DNA of 64,000 nucleotides from Methylomonas sp. 11b. GTDB taxonomy: Bacteria > Pseudomonadota > Gammaproteobacteria > Methylococcales > Methylomonadaceae. Numbering within the stretch: position 1 is the stretch's first letter; each line of letters opens with the position of its first letter. The translations under genes were made by a program, and so were the position numbers. Positions 9,381 through 18,301 of the stretch are shown here, one piece after another. Under the pieces are notes generated by a model. That model did not search any database. It was not told the origin of the DNA and saw only the letters and a program-made list of their open reading frames with translations. Location of the stretch: positions 124,001 through 188,000 of the forward strand of contig NZ_KI911557.1 in NCBI RefSeq assembly GCF_000515215.1, given 5' to 3'.

Positions 9381-9996
9381 TGTGATACTAAAGCGCTTGC
9401 TGCAAGGCGAGTTCATTTGCGAAATCAGCGACGAAACCGGCTTTCGTTTTTTACAGCTGACTGAAAACGCACAACAAGTCGACGAATTCTTGAGCCGATT
9501 GCAATACCGTCTGAGCAAGACTCAGAACGGTCTAGCGTATTATGCCGCCTATCGGCAAATCGACGCCGGCGCCCGTCGCGATATTCAACGGATCTTTCAA
9601 CAATTTCGGGTGGAATTGCAGCCGGTCGTGGAATGGCTGGAGATGATGATGGCCTGTTTGCATCGCGATACGGCTTTGTCGCCCGGCGATACACTGAGTT
9701 TTGGGGCATTATTACAGGTCATCGAGAGTAATCAGGCTTTGGCGGATCGCTTGCAAACCTTCAGCCGCTTCAAAGATTTTGTTTGTACTGACGATGCCGT
9801 GAAAAGCCGTCTGGAAAAACTGCTGAAGACGTTGGATCAATGGGGCTATTTGCATCTGTCCAACCGCGATACGCTGATCTATCAGGTGACCGGCAAGCTG
9901 GATTATTTCTATCAAGCGCTGCAATTCATCAAAGAGCATGAGCAATTGCCAATTGCCCAGGACGAAGATGACGTGGCCCAGGAGAGCCTGTTTTGA
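9373..9996 (+). CDS. MksE/JetB-like KITE subunit
   Basis: A 207-residue protein that opens LKRLLQGEFICEISDETGFRFLQL and closes with a winged-helix-like segment (LLKTLDQWGYLHLSNRDTLIYQVTGKLDYFYQAL). This plan and size fit the KITE (MksE/JetB) subunits that dimerise and bind the kleisin of bacterial condensins. The assignment depends on size and on its place between an SMC ATPase and a kleisin-sized protein, both with overlapping reading frames (8 and 4 bases). Sequence similarity to known JetB proteins is not obvious by eye. Confidence 0.68.
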   Translation: MFDVILKRLLQGEFICEISDETGFRFLQLTENAQQVDEFLSRLQYRLSKTQNGLAYYAAYRQIDAGARRDIQRIFQQFRVELQPVVEWLEMMMACLHRDTALSPGDTLSFGALLQVIESNQALADRLQTFSRFKDFVCTDDAVKSRLEKLLKTLDQWGYLHLSNRDTLIYQVTGKLDYFYQALQFIKEHEQLPIAQDEDDVAQESLF

Positions 9997-11216
9997 GTCA
10001 GGCCGAACAAAGCCTGGAACGGCTGTTCAAGGCACTGGCTAATCATAGCGACTTAATCGCCAAAGCCTATTTCAACGGTACTATCTATTCAGATAGCCAA
10101 AACCAACGCACCCTCAATCAACTCAAGCAATTCAAAGTACTGGTCGATCATGGCGACGATGGCTTTCGTATCGCCGGCCGCTTGAGCCAGTTCCTCGATA
10201 GTGCCTTGAGTAGCGACCGGATCCGCCGGCTAGATACCGATCTGTCGAGCTGGATAGACACCCTGGAGCAGCAAATTGGTTTGTATCAGGATGCCTGGCG
10301 GGAAAATAGGCTGGATGATGTCGACCATTACCTGCTGGAAATCCAACGGCTGGTATTCGATTTGGCCGACAATCTGGAGGAGAACACCAGTTACTTGTTA
10401 ATGCTGGTCAACAGCCGTTTTGCGAATGTTCGTACCTTGGCTGAGAAGCAAAAGCAAAACAGCTTTTACATTGCCCGCCTAGAAAAACTGGTCAATGCCA
10501 TCAGCGCCTTGCAGCCTGAATTTTTACTGGAATATGTCGAAGAGCAGCCGGAGTTACATCAACTGCTGGAACGGCAATTACTCAGGCTCTTGCCGAAGTA
10601 CCAACAGCGACTGCAAGACATTCTCGATAAACTCAAAATCTTTCTGTTCGAACTACGTCAAATCGAAGTAAGAGCGCAACTGGTGCAGGGCTTTGCGTTT
10701 TATCTACGGCAAAACCCCGATTACCAGCCGCTGGACTGGAGCGAGCACGATCAGATTCCGGAACACTGGAATCGTATCCAGCCTTTAGCACTATCCGCAC
10801 ATGCCGATCCCTTGGATCATGCCGTGGAGCAGGAACTGGTCGAGATTGCCCAGAAGATCCGTATCGATAGCGACGCCTTGTTAGCCAAACAAAAGCAAAG
10901 GCCTTTGAATTCGATTAACCTCACGCCAACAGAAAAACAGACCTTAGAGGTTCCTAGATACCGGCAGCAACTGGCGGCCTATATGGCCAAAGTCAGGCAG
11001 CAAGCCGGTCGACCCTTATCGGCGCTGGCATTTCAACAAGTGTTTGCTACCGATATCGAACCCACCATCTGGTTAGCGTGTGTGATGAATGAATGCTTGA
11101 AACAGCAGCATAAAGCGTTGCAAATCGAATGGAAGGAGGCAAGTCAGGGTAGCGGCTTAACCGGCAATAAGAAGATTTGTGACATCATATTGTGCTGCCA
11201 AACGGGTGAACAATGA
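9993..11216 (+). CDS. MksF/JetA-like kleisin subunit
   Basis: A 407-residue, almost entirely helical protein with a winged-helix-like N-terminus (HSDLIAKAYFNGTIYSDS, then LNQLKQFKVLVDHGDDGFRIAGRLSQFLDSAL) and long amphipathic helices in the middle. Kleisins of the MksF/JetA type bridge the two SMC heads and recruit the KITE dimer. It overlaps the genes on both sides by four bases, so the four subunits are made together. The role is inferred from operon position, length and helical content. Confidence 0.68.
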   Translation: MSQAEQSLERLFKALANHSDLIAKAYFNGTIYSDSQNQRTLNQLKQFKVLVDHGDDGFRIAGRLSQFLDSALSSDRIRRLDTDLSSWIDTLEQQIGLYQDAWRENRLDDVDHYLLEIQRLVFDLADNLEENTSYLLMLVNSRFANVRTLAEKQKQNSFYIARLEKLVNAISALQPEFLLEYVEEQPELHQLLERQLLRLLPKYQQRLQDILDKLKIFLFELRQIEVRAQLVQGFAFYLRQNPDYQPLDWSEHDQIPEHWNRIQPLALSAHADPLDHAVEQELVEIAQKIRIDSDALLAKQKQRPLNSINLTPTEKQTLEVPRYRQQLAAYMAKVRQQAGRPLSALAFQQVFATDIEPTIWLACVMNECLKQQHKALQIEWKEASQGSGLTGNKKICDIILCCQTGEQ

Positions 11217-12079
11217 ATAAAACCCAGCTGACCGTGATTGCCCGCGCAATTTCTTGCGAGCAAGAGATTTTTCCGCTCAATCAATCCTGGCAGGCCATTC
11301 ACCGCGAATACAATATTGGCCTCACCCAAGCCAAAAAGCTGCATCTGACCAGCGCAGATAAACAGGAATTGCGTGAGTTGGTTAATAAAATTACCGGTAT
11401 TGATCTGCAGCAAGTCGGAATGGGTGAATTTTCCACCATGCAGCGCGAGCAGGTTTTAACGCTTGCCATCGATGAAAAACTAGCGGGGCAATCGGTGAAG
11501 AAAAGCCGATTAGCCATGAAACCCGTACCGGGCAGGATGCTCAAGTTAAACGGTGAACACTATCGACTGCCGGACCACAGTCATTGTGATATAGCCCTAG
11601 ACAACATTACCAGCATTGAACATCAAAGCATCTGGGTCGTTGAAAATTACCGGTGTTTCGATCAGTTGAGTGCGATGAAGCTGGATGAATTGGCAGCGTC
11701 GACCGAACCGTTAGTGGTGTTTCGGGGCGATCAGGTGTATCAGGCCGGCACGGTATTGAGTCTGATCGAGAAATACCCCTTGCCAGTCTGGGTAATGGGC
11801 GACATGGATCCGAAAGGTCTGAGCATCGCGCAGTCTTTTCCAAACTTTGCCGGACTGATTGGGCCAGGCTTGGCAGCATTGGAGTTTTATTTTAAAAACT
11901 CCGGCAAAGCCAATCATAAAATCTATGAAAAACAACTCGCTGGTTGCCGTATGGCTTTATCCGATACCCGCTATCCCATCATCCAAGCGTGTTGGCAGCT
12001 GATGAAATTGCATCAGGCAGGCATCGTTCAGGAGCATTGGCTGGTCGATAACACGTCGCTAAAAATGCACCCTGCCTAA
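11213..12079 (+). CDS. MksG/JetD-like Toprim nuclease subunit
   Basis: A 288-residue protein whose C-terminal half is a Toprim domain. The catalytic Glu144 lies in WVVENYRCFDQL, and the DxD motif is Asp197-Met-Asp199 in VMGDMDPKGLSIAQ. In Wadjet (JetD) and MksG the Toprim domain cuts plasmid DNA after the SMC motor has reeled it in. The N-terminal half (residues 1-110) is probably the arm or winged-helix region, but it is shorter than in classical JetD. The gene overlaps the kleisin by four bases. Intact Toprim residues argue that the system is active. Confidence 0.82.
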   Translation: MNKTQLTVIARAISCEQEIFPLNQSWQAIHREYNIGLTQAKKLHLTSADKQELRELVNKITGIDLQQVGMGEFSTMQREQVLTLAIDEKLAGQSVKKSRLAMKPVPGRMLKLNGEHYRLPDHSHCDIALDNITSIEHQSIWVVENYRCFDQLSAMKLDELAASTEPLVVFRGDQVYQAGTVLSLIEKYPLPVWVMGDMDPKGLSIAQSFPNFAGLIGPGLAALEFYFKNSGKANHKIYEKQLAGCRMALSDTRYPIIQACWQLMKLHQAGIVQEHWLVDNTSLKMHPA

Positions 12080-12099
12080 TTCAGATCAGTAATAACCTG

Positions 12100-14457
12100 A
12101 TGATGACAGAGCCCGTCCCCAACCTTTATCAAGAGCGTTTTCTACGCTTAACCGAAACTAGTGAGTCCGCGACTGACGCGATTATCAAATTGACTCACCG
12201 ATACCTGGATGGAAAACCGGCCAAAGCCGGTAAGCGAAATTTGAGCGCAGCTGATCGAGATCATGATTTTTGGACGGCCGCTTTTTGGGATGAAGCTTCG
12301 GAGGATATTTTTGCAGAGGAAGCCTTCGCCCTGGCTTTGGCTCGTTATCTTCAGCAAAACAAAGTAACCAGACCTAATTGGTTGCAACACTTAGTTGTCA
12401 CGGCACCCGTAACACTCCGGCGAGCTATTCGCTATTCTCAGGTGTTTTTGTCACCAAAGTCATTGCGTTGGCAGGAAATCGATGCGCTTGATCTGGGCGA
12501 CGCAGTGTACCTATCTGATTTTATTAAAGCGTGCGAAATTCTCGAAGCAGTGTACCTATCTGATTTTATTAAAGCGTGCGAAATTCTCGAAGAAGAAAAC
12601 GGCAGATTTAAGGACGCGATAAAGTTGATTGAAGCCGACTTGAAACGCTTAACGCCCTTAGAAACACTGGTCTATGCAAGCTTGTTCGCATTTAAACATA
12701 TTGTTTACAACCAGGGACAACATGAATTGAGACCTCATCAATTTGAAAAGGATCATGCCGAGGCTAGTCGGGATGCCTTTCAGGAAATGTCTGATGCCCT
12801 CAATCAAATACTCGTTTCAAAGCTAAAAGCCAGTGGACAAAATGATTTTTTTATATCGGAGCGAATCATCGGCGAATCGCTTCGAAAACATATGGCTTCG
12901 TTACTGTTTCCATCTCATTCCACGGCTAGGGTAGCCGAAAAATGTCTGTTCTATCTAGAGACATTTGAACGCCTCATTGACGCCTATCTGCAATTTAATA
13001 AATCTGTAGGTAAAACCATCGAGAATTTTTGTTTCGATGATGATTACGACATTCGCTTTGAAAATGAAAGGCTGATTTTATATCCAAGGGTAAATCAGGA
13101 AGGGTATGAATGGGGGCGGAACGGTAAGAAGCTTGAGCGATTATCTCAGTATTGGCAATTCCGTGCTATTGATGAATTTTTTAGATTAGGTTTTTGTTTT
13201 GAACGTTTCGGTAGACCAGAAAACGAACAAAACAATCGGTTTGCATTTATTTCAGCTATTCGAACCAAACTTGAACTAACTGAAATTTATGGTTTTGTTG
13301 ATGACTTCACAACCAAGAGTGGTCTCAAAGTCGATTTATTGCTGACACTGTTGACAATTGAATTGATGCACGCATTTTATAAATACGATTATATTCTTCC
13401 CTACTGCCGAGAATACGAAAGGGCAGGGGACTGGTTGACTGCATTGACTGTATTTTCCTTTGCAGGGCAGGTTGAAGGCGAAATTAGATTTCCAATTACC
13501 TTTGCAGAGCGTAAAGCAAAGATTGCCAGAATTTGTAACTGGACTGTGAGCGAGGAATATCCAAAGGGCAACAAGCAAATAACCGAAGCCATTCTCGACT
13601 TTTGGTCAAACGATATTAAAGAATTATCACGGCAATTACGTGAGCATGAACATGCCCTGAAACCCGAATTACATGAAAGGCCAATTTTGAAGATTGGCAA
13701 TTATCTGTTCCAGCTTCCTTGGATGTTTGCGTTTCAAAATAATGTAACTGCCGCTGTTAATAACTTACGGCGATTGGGACGAAATCGAGAGGAACTGAAT
13801 CTGGAAACCAATCGCATCGAGAAAAGGCTGGCAGAAACATTTACAGAATTTGGTTTTAAAGTGGTTGGAAACCTTAACCCACCACGTGACTCCAGTGAAG
13901 AAGTCGGCGAAATCGATTTAATTTGCTTACGTGATGATCATTTATTTGTTTTTGAAATAAAGTCTGGCTACATTCGCAAGACACATCACGATGCCTGGCT
14001 GCATAGAACGAATACTCTCCGTAAAGCGGCTCTTCAATTAAAACGTAAAAGTGCATGGGTGACCAAGGAGTTAACGACTGATCCGACATTGTCAGCGCTG
14101 GTACTTGGGCGAGATTCCAGTCAGATCCAAACACATTTCTGGATTATCGATACTTCAATAGAGCATGATCATGAATATTTCGAGGGATTTTTAAAAGTCT
14201 CGCTTCAGGAAGTTATCATTGCGCTTAGAAATGAACGTCATTTATTGCGGGATTTGCACCAAGCTATCGATACCGAAAAAACTAAACATGGTTCTAGCAC
14301 TGTCATAAAAGGTGACTTTGCAAAGATTTGTGGAGATGCACTATCCTCAGTTTTTGAACAGATTGACGAAGATAATCTCTATCCTGATGGATTTAATGCA
14401 GGACAGTTTGCGACAATCATCGAAGCTGGGACTATTTGGGATGTCCTCGAAACTTGA
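12100..14457 (+). CDS. Large PD-(D/E)XK nuclease-like protein, candidate fifth gene of the SMC operon
   Basis: A 785-residue protein, 20 bases downstream of the Toprim gene and on the same strand. The last quarter contains a restriction-endonuclease-like core: a conserved helix (NRIEKRLAETFTEFGF), Asp606 in GEIDLICL, then Glu619-Ile-Lys621 in FEIKSGY, the D...ExK pattern of Mrr/NERD-type nucleases. The first 550 residues are helical and not recognised. A perfect 45-bp tandem duplication adds 15 residues near residue 135. The codon composition is more AT-rich than the four genes before it, so it may have joined the operon separately. Its function could be extra DNA cleavage or an unrelated defence activity. 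Confidence 0.65.
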   Translation: MMTEPVPNLYQERFLRLTETSESATDAIIKLTHRYLDGKPAKAGKRNLSAADRDHDFWTAAFWDEASEDIFAEEAFALALARYLQQNKVTRPNWLQHLVVTAPVTLRRAIRYSQVFLSPKSLRWQEIDALDLGDAVYLSDFIKACEILEAVYLSDFIKACEILEEENGRFKDAIKLIEADLKRLTPLETLVYASLFAFKHIVYNQGQHELRPHQFEKDHAEASRDAFQEMSDALNQILVSKLKASGQNDFFISERIIGESLRKHMASLLFPSHSTARVAEKCLFYLETFERLIDAYLQFNKSVGKTIENFCFDDDYDIRFENERLILYPRVNQEGYEWGRNGKKLERLSQYWQFRAIDEFFRLGFCFERFGRPENEQNNRFAFISAIRTKLELTEIYGFVDDFTTKSGLKVDLLLTLLTIELMHAFYKYDYILPYCREYERAGDWLTALTVFSFAGQVEGEIRFPITFAERKAKIARICNWTVSEEYPKGNKQITEAILDFWSNDIKELSRQLREHEHALKPELHERPILKIGNYLFQLPWMFAFQNNVTAAVNNLRRLGRNREELNLETNRIEKRLAETFTEFGFKVVGNLNPPRDSSEEVGEIDLICLRDDHLFVFEIKSGYIRKTHHDAWLHRTNTLRKAALQLKRKSAWVTKELTTDPTLSALVLGRDSSQIQTHFWIIDTSIEHDHEYFEGFLKVSLQEVIIALRNERHLLRDLHQAIDTEKTKHGSSTVIKGDFAKICGDALSSVFEQIDEDNLYPDGFNAGQFATIIEAGTIWDVLET
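12502..12591 (+). repeat. Perfect 45-bp tandem duplication inside the nuclease-like gene
   Basis: Bases 12502-12546 are repeated exactly at 12547-12591. The unit is a multiple of three, so it duplicates 15 residues (AVYLSDFIKACEILE) without breaking the frame. Perfect identity means a very recent event or an assembly artefact. Confidence 0.95.
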
Positions 14458-14481
14458 AATACCCAATATGAAGCTTTGTGG

Positions 14482-17256
14482 CTATGGTCCCATTCCCCAG
14501 CCCTCCAGTTCCGACTGCCGTTTGACCGTAGGTACATCCAGATCGGTCATTCGGCCTTGAGTGCGGGTTAAGGTGTCCTGTCGGCCGCTGGAGACAGCAC
14601 CGTATTTCTGCGGATTGAGTCGGCTGCCGGTACCGGTGAGTTGATCCAGATTGAGCATGGACGCGGCATTGGCGGCGGACGGCAAATGTCCGGTCTGCGC
14701 CAGAATTGCCAACCATTCATCCAGATTGACCTGAGTCCAATCTACCCGATCCAGGTCCACAACTCTGATGCCGGTACAGCTGGGACTTTCCGGCGTACCG
14801 AAATCCATGCCCAGCTGCGGTTTTATTTGTTCGTTGAGGATTTTGGCCAGTGGCGAGTTGTAGCAGCAGTAACTTTCCTTACGGACCATGCAGACACCTA
14901 ATACTTTGCTTTCGCAAAAAGTCCCCAGATCCTTGCAGACTTTCAGTTGTTTCTTGGCCGCCAGTTCGTATTCCGGTTCCTCACAGGAATAGACCATTTG
15001 GATAATCATGATGATGATCATCACGGCGGTATAAGCCGCCATCAAGGTACTCAGTAATTGCCCAGCCACTGCCGCGCCGCCGCCTAATTGCACACCACCC
15101 GATTGCGCCGCTGGCGTCAGATTGCCCGCAGCATCAAAGGCTGCCTGGCCGCCAGCGCTAAACAAGGCATTACCGGCGGCTTCGCCAAAGGTCTGGCCTA
15201 TCCATTCCGCTACCGACTTCATTAATTCGCTCTTCAGTGAATCCAGTAAACCTTGCGAAGCAATATCGCTGGTACTGAGCATGTCGGTGCCGACCAAGTC
15301 ATTCACCGTCGAGGCAAAATCCGCCTGAAAACTGTTCCAGGCATCTCCGGCCAGCGTAAACGGGGTGCGCATGGTTTCCCATGCGCCTCGAATCGCCGAA
15401 GCGCTATCCATGGCCATCACCGCGCTGTCCATCTGACTGGTGGCGATCAGCAAATCAATGTAACGTCCCAGCCCCATCGCACCCGAGGGCGTTTCGCAGC
15501 AATCCACCAGACTGAGGGCGCCGCCGACCATTTTGCAACTGGCGGGTTTACCCTGGAATACCTGGCAGGTAGTAGGATCCTGTTGCTGGAGATCGGCATT
15601 GGCATAGTCACAATGTAAGTCCATCGCCATTTGCTGGGCGCTATTGAGTAAGGCGACCGCCTTACTGAAATCCTGGCTCTGTGTGCGATTCACGGTAATG
15701 CACTCTTCGCCCATGCAGCGGATCGGCCCGGCACATTGCTGCTGGGTATTACTTTGAATGCCGGGAATGCCCACTGTTTGGCCGCAGTCGTAAGTATCGA
15801 CGCTGTCCCAGCAAGTGCCTGAGGCCAGTACACTGGTACATTGGCTTTTGATGAAAGAGCAACCTTGGGTTTCCAACGACGCGCAGGTTGTGTTGGGTAT
15901 TCCGTTCGCTGGCGGCTCCAAACAATGTGTGCCGGCGGTATCGGTCCAGCATTGGCCGTACTGATTCAGATCGCAGTGCCCAGCCGCATGGATATTCATA
16001 CAGGTATTGCGAATCCCCGTCGAATTGGCCACCGGGGCTTGCGCCAAGTCGGAACCGCAGACCATCACTTGCGACGTGGGATCGACGTAACAGCCCGAGG
16101 CATTGGCGGGATCGTTCGAGCAACTCAATTGGCTGCCAGTCTGGCAAATACCATCGGTAATCGCATTGGCCAAGTTTTGGCAATTGGGTCCGCTCCAGCT
16201 CCATTCATCCTGGGTAATCAGTTTCGACAGGTCATAGCGTAGCCGAATCCGCGAATAGCCTTCGCCACGTCCGGAAACCCGGGTTTCTTCCTTAAACACT
16301 TTGATGCCACTGCTATTGAAGGCATACAGTACATTGGTGTTGGGATATTCGTTCCAGCTGGTATAAAGCTCGCAATCCCCGAACCAGCCGCTGGCACCGG
16401 TATAGATCAACTGATTGTCGTAATAGACACGGGTGTGGTCATCGTATTTGACGTACTCTAGCGTGGCGCTGGTGATGGCTTCCGGATGCAAGACTTCGTA
16501 TTTGACCTGCCAGGTAAACAAGCCGCAATCCGATTCCCAGTAATCATCACCGACTCGGCCGACATACAAATCCATACAGCCCGGCCCGCAACTGGAAAAA
16601 CCGCCATCCTCACTGACAAAACGGATCAAGGGCTGTACATTGACTTGGTGGGTAGCGGTGCAGCTTTGCGGTACCGTCGGTTGCCGCAGACACAGCTGAT
16701 AATCAGGCACTCGCACTGATTGCAGAGTGTCGGTTTGGGTCGTGGTGGTCGTGCAGTCCGAGAACGACTGTGCCCATGGGGTAAAATCGGCAAGCAATTG
16801 GTCGCCGGCTTGCCAGATCGGATCGGCTTGCAAGTCCGGGTGCGACTGGTGAGCATTGTCGATCAAAGTGCGATATGCTTCGCCGGTAAAGCTGGTTTCG
16901 CTGTTCAATGCAGTCTGTGCGTCCAACCCGGCTGCGATCGTTCCAGGGTTGTTGCCATAAAGATCGGCAAAATCTTGGGTCGTAGTCGTGGTGCTATGGG
17001 TATCCGGAAACAGCGTACCGATTGACATGGCGCTCTCCTGAGCCGTTCCAGGATTCAAGGTCAGCGTGCCATTGCCGGTATCGACCGGAAACGCAAAACC
17101 GCCGAGGACTTGCTGGCCCAGTTGTTGACCCTCTCGCCCGGCTTCCTGAATCGCATCCGCCCAGGAAACACCATACGGTGTCCAGGCCATGGTTACGCAC
17201 AGCACCGCAGACAGGCTTTGTGTGGCGATTGCTTGGGGATCAAAGAATTGTTTCAT
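14482..17256 (-). CDS. traN: F-type mating-pair stabilisation protein TraN
   Basis: About 924 residues from the ATG at 17256-17254, placed four bases after the traU stop. This start gives a signal peptide (MKQFFDPQAIATQSLSAVLC...), whereas the longer upstream frame reads into traU. The protein is extremely rich in cysteine (many Cys-x(2-8)-Cys pairs between residues 250 and 560) and has a hydrophobic stretch around residues 740-770, both typical of TraN. TraN sits in the outer membrane of the donor and stabilises the mating pair. It is the last gene of the operon and converges on the nuclease-like gene, with only 24 bases between their stops. Confidence 0.9.
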   Translation of the reverse strand: MKQFFDPQAIATQSLSAVLCVTMAWTPYGVSWADAIQEAGREGQQLGQQVLGGFAFPVDTGNGTLTLNPGTAQESAMSIGTLFPDTHSTTTTTQDFADLYGNNPGTIAAGLDAQTALNSETSFTGEAYRTLIDNAHQSHPDLQADPIWQAGDQLLADFTPWAQSFSDCTTTTTQTDTLQSVRVPDYQLCLRQPTVPQSCTATHQVNVQPLIRFVSEDGGFSSCGPGCMDLYVGRVGDDYWESDCGLFTWQVKYEVLHPEAITSATLEYVKYDDHTRVYYDNQLIYTGASGWFGDCELYTSWNEYPNTNVLYAFNSSGIKVFKEETRVSGRGEGYSRIRLRYDLSKLITQDEWSWSGPNCQNLANAITDGICQTGSQLSCSNDPANASGCYVDPTSQVMVCGSDLAQAPVANSTGIRNTCMNIHAAGHCDLNQYGQCWTDTAGTHCLEPPANGIPNTTCASLETQGCSFIKSQCTSVLASGTCWDSVDTYDCGQTVGIPGIQSNTQQQCAGPIRCMGEECITVNRTQSQDFSKAVALLNSAQQMAMDLHCDYANADLQQQDPTTCQVFQGKPASCKMVGGALSLVDCCETPSGAMGLGRYIDLLIATSQMDSAVMAMDSASAIRGAWETMRTPFTLAGDAWNSFQADFASTVNDLVGTDMLSTSDIASQGLLDSLKSELMKSVAEWIGQTFGEAAGNALFSAGGQAAFDAAGNLTPAAQSGGVQLGGGAAVAGQLLSTLMAAYTAVMIIIMIIQMVYSCEEPEYELAAKKQLKVCKDLGTFCESKVLGVCMVRKESYCCYNSPLAKILNEQIKPQLGMDFGTPESPSCTGIRVVDLDRVDWTQVNLDEWLAILAQTGHLPSAANAASMLNLDQLTGTGSRLNPQKYGAVSSGRQDTLTRTQGRMTDLDVPTVKRQSELEGWGMGP

Positions 17257-17260
17257 CGCC

Positions 17261-18301
17261 TCATAAACCCACGCAGCAGTCTTGCCAACGAAATTGGATA
17301 TATATGTGATCTTCCCCCGGCCCCGGATAAGTCCGCCCCGCACCCCACTTGAAGGTAGTCTCGCCAATGGCGTGATTGGATTCGGTTTCCGCGACCGGAT
17401 AAAACATCGATAGCCGGTATTGCGATTTGGGAATGAAGGGATAGATGTAGCCGCCACATAAGGCATCGTTACCTGAAGTTTTCCAGGCCAACCCGCGTCG
17501 ATGTAAAGCTGCCGTCGCCCGCGTGGCCAACAAACTGGTGATGCGCGGATCGGTACCGTAACTGGTCGGCGAAATCCCGGATAAGGGATACATATGCCCC
17601 CAAGCACCGGCACACCAGAACAATGCGTCCAAAGGATTACCGGTAGCCGCCGCTACGGCATCGGCAACACATGCGGAAATGGCCACCGGATTGGCAAACA
17701 GGGCCGTTTCCGGACTGGTGAAGAACGCCAGCAAGTCGCTGTTCCAGGTGGGATCGAGTTCCGAGACATACAGCAAATCAAAGTCCCCATAGCCATCACT
17801 GTTGCAACGGCCATCCCAGAACAGGTCCAGCAGGATAGTCAGCGGAAAAGCAAAATAGTGATAATTGAAGAACGACATTTCGCTGGCATCGAAGTCCGCC
17901 TTGCCAGTGGTGGCAATCAGACGCACGTTCGAGGCACTGAATTTATGCCCGCCCAGCGCAGGCGAACACCAGGGATTGCGGACGATCTCGATCAATCGAG
18001 CAGGATTCCATAGACCCATGGTCATGCCTAATTCCGGAATGTTCATGCTATCGGTACAGAAACAGAACTTCTCATCAGTCGCGATGCTCGGTACGTTGCC
18101 ACCACCCAGCGACGCCCCGGCCGCACGAATCGGAAACAAACAGCTCCAGCAAATATCAGTGATCAGCTTGCCGGACCACAGTTCGGCGTCCGAGCACAAC
18201 GGGTCGACGCTATTCGTAGTGGTTTCGGCCGCTGTTACACCCGAGATCAACAGCCATAAAAATCCCAAGGCCATGATAGCCGTCCGCTGTAATCGCTTCA
18301 T
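17261..18301 (-). CDS. traU: Conjugal transfer protein TraU
   Basis: A 346-residue secreted protein with a signal peptide (ALGFLWLLISGVTAAE) and the TraU marks: DICWSCLFPIRAAG, KFCFCTDSMNIPELG, LWNPARLIEIVRNPWCSP and, later, LDLFWDGRCNSDGYGD. Many conserved cysteines need periplasmic disulfide formation, which fits the DsbC-like gene in the same operon. TraU is needed for DNA transfer and pilus function in F-type systems. It overlaps the end of the TrbC/TraW gene by four bases. Confidence 0.95.
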   Translation of the reverse strand: MKRLQRTAIMALGFLWLLISGVTAAETTTNSVDPLCSDAELWSGKLITDICWSCLFPIRAAGASLGGGNVPSIATDEKFCFCTDSMNIPELGMTMGLWNPARLIEIVRNPWCSPALGGHKFSASNVRLIATTGKADFDASEMSFFNYHYFAFPLTILLDLFWDGRCNSDGYGDFDLLYVSELDPTWNSDLLAFFTSPETALFANPVAISACVADAVAAATGNPLDALFWCAGAWGHMYPLSGISPTSYGTDPRITSLLATRATAALHRRGLAWKTSGNDALCGGYIYPFIPKSQYRLSMFYPVAETESNHAIGETTFKWGAGRTYPGPGEDHIYIQFRWQDCCVGL

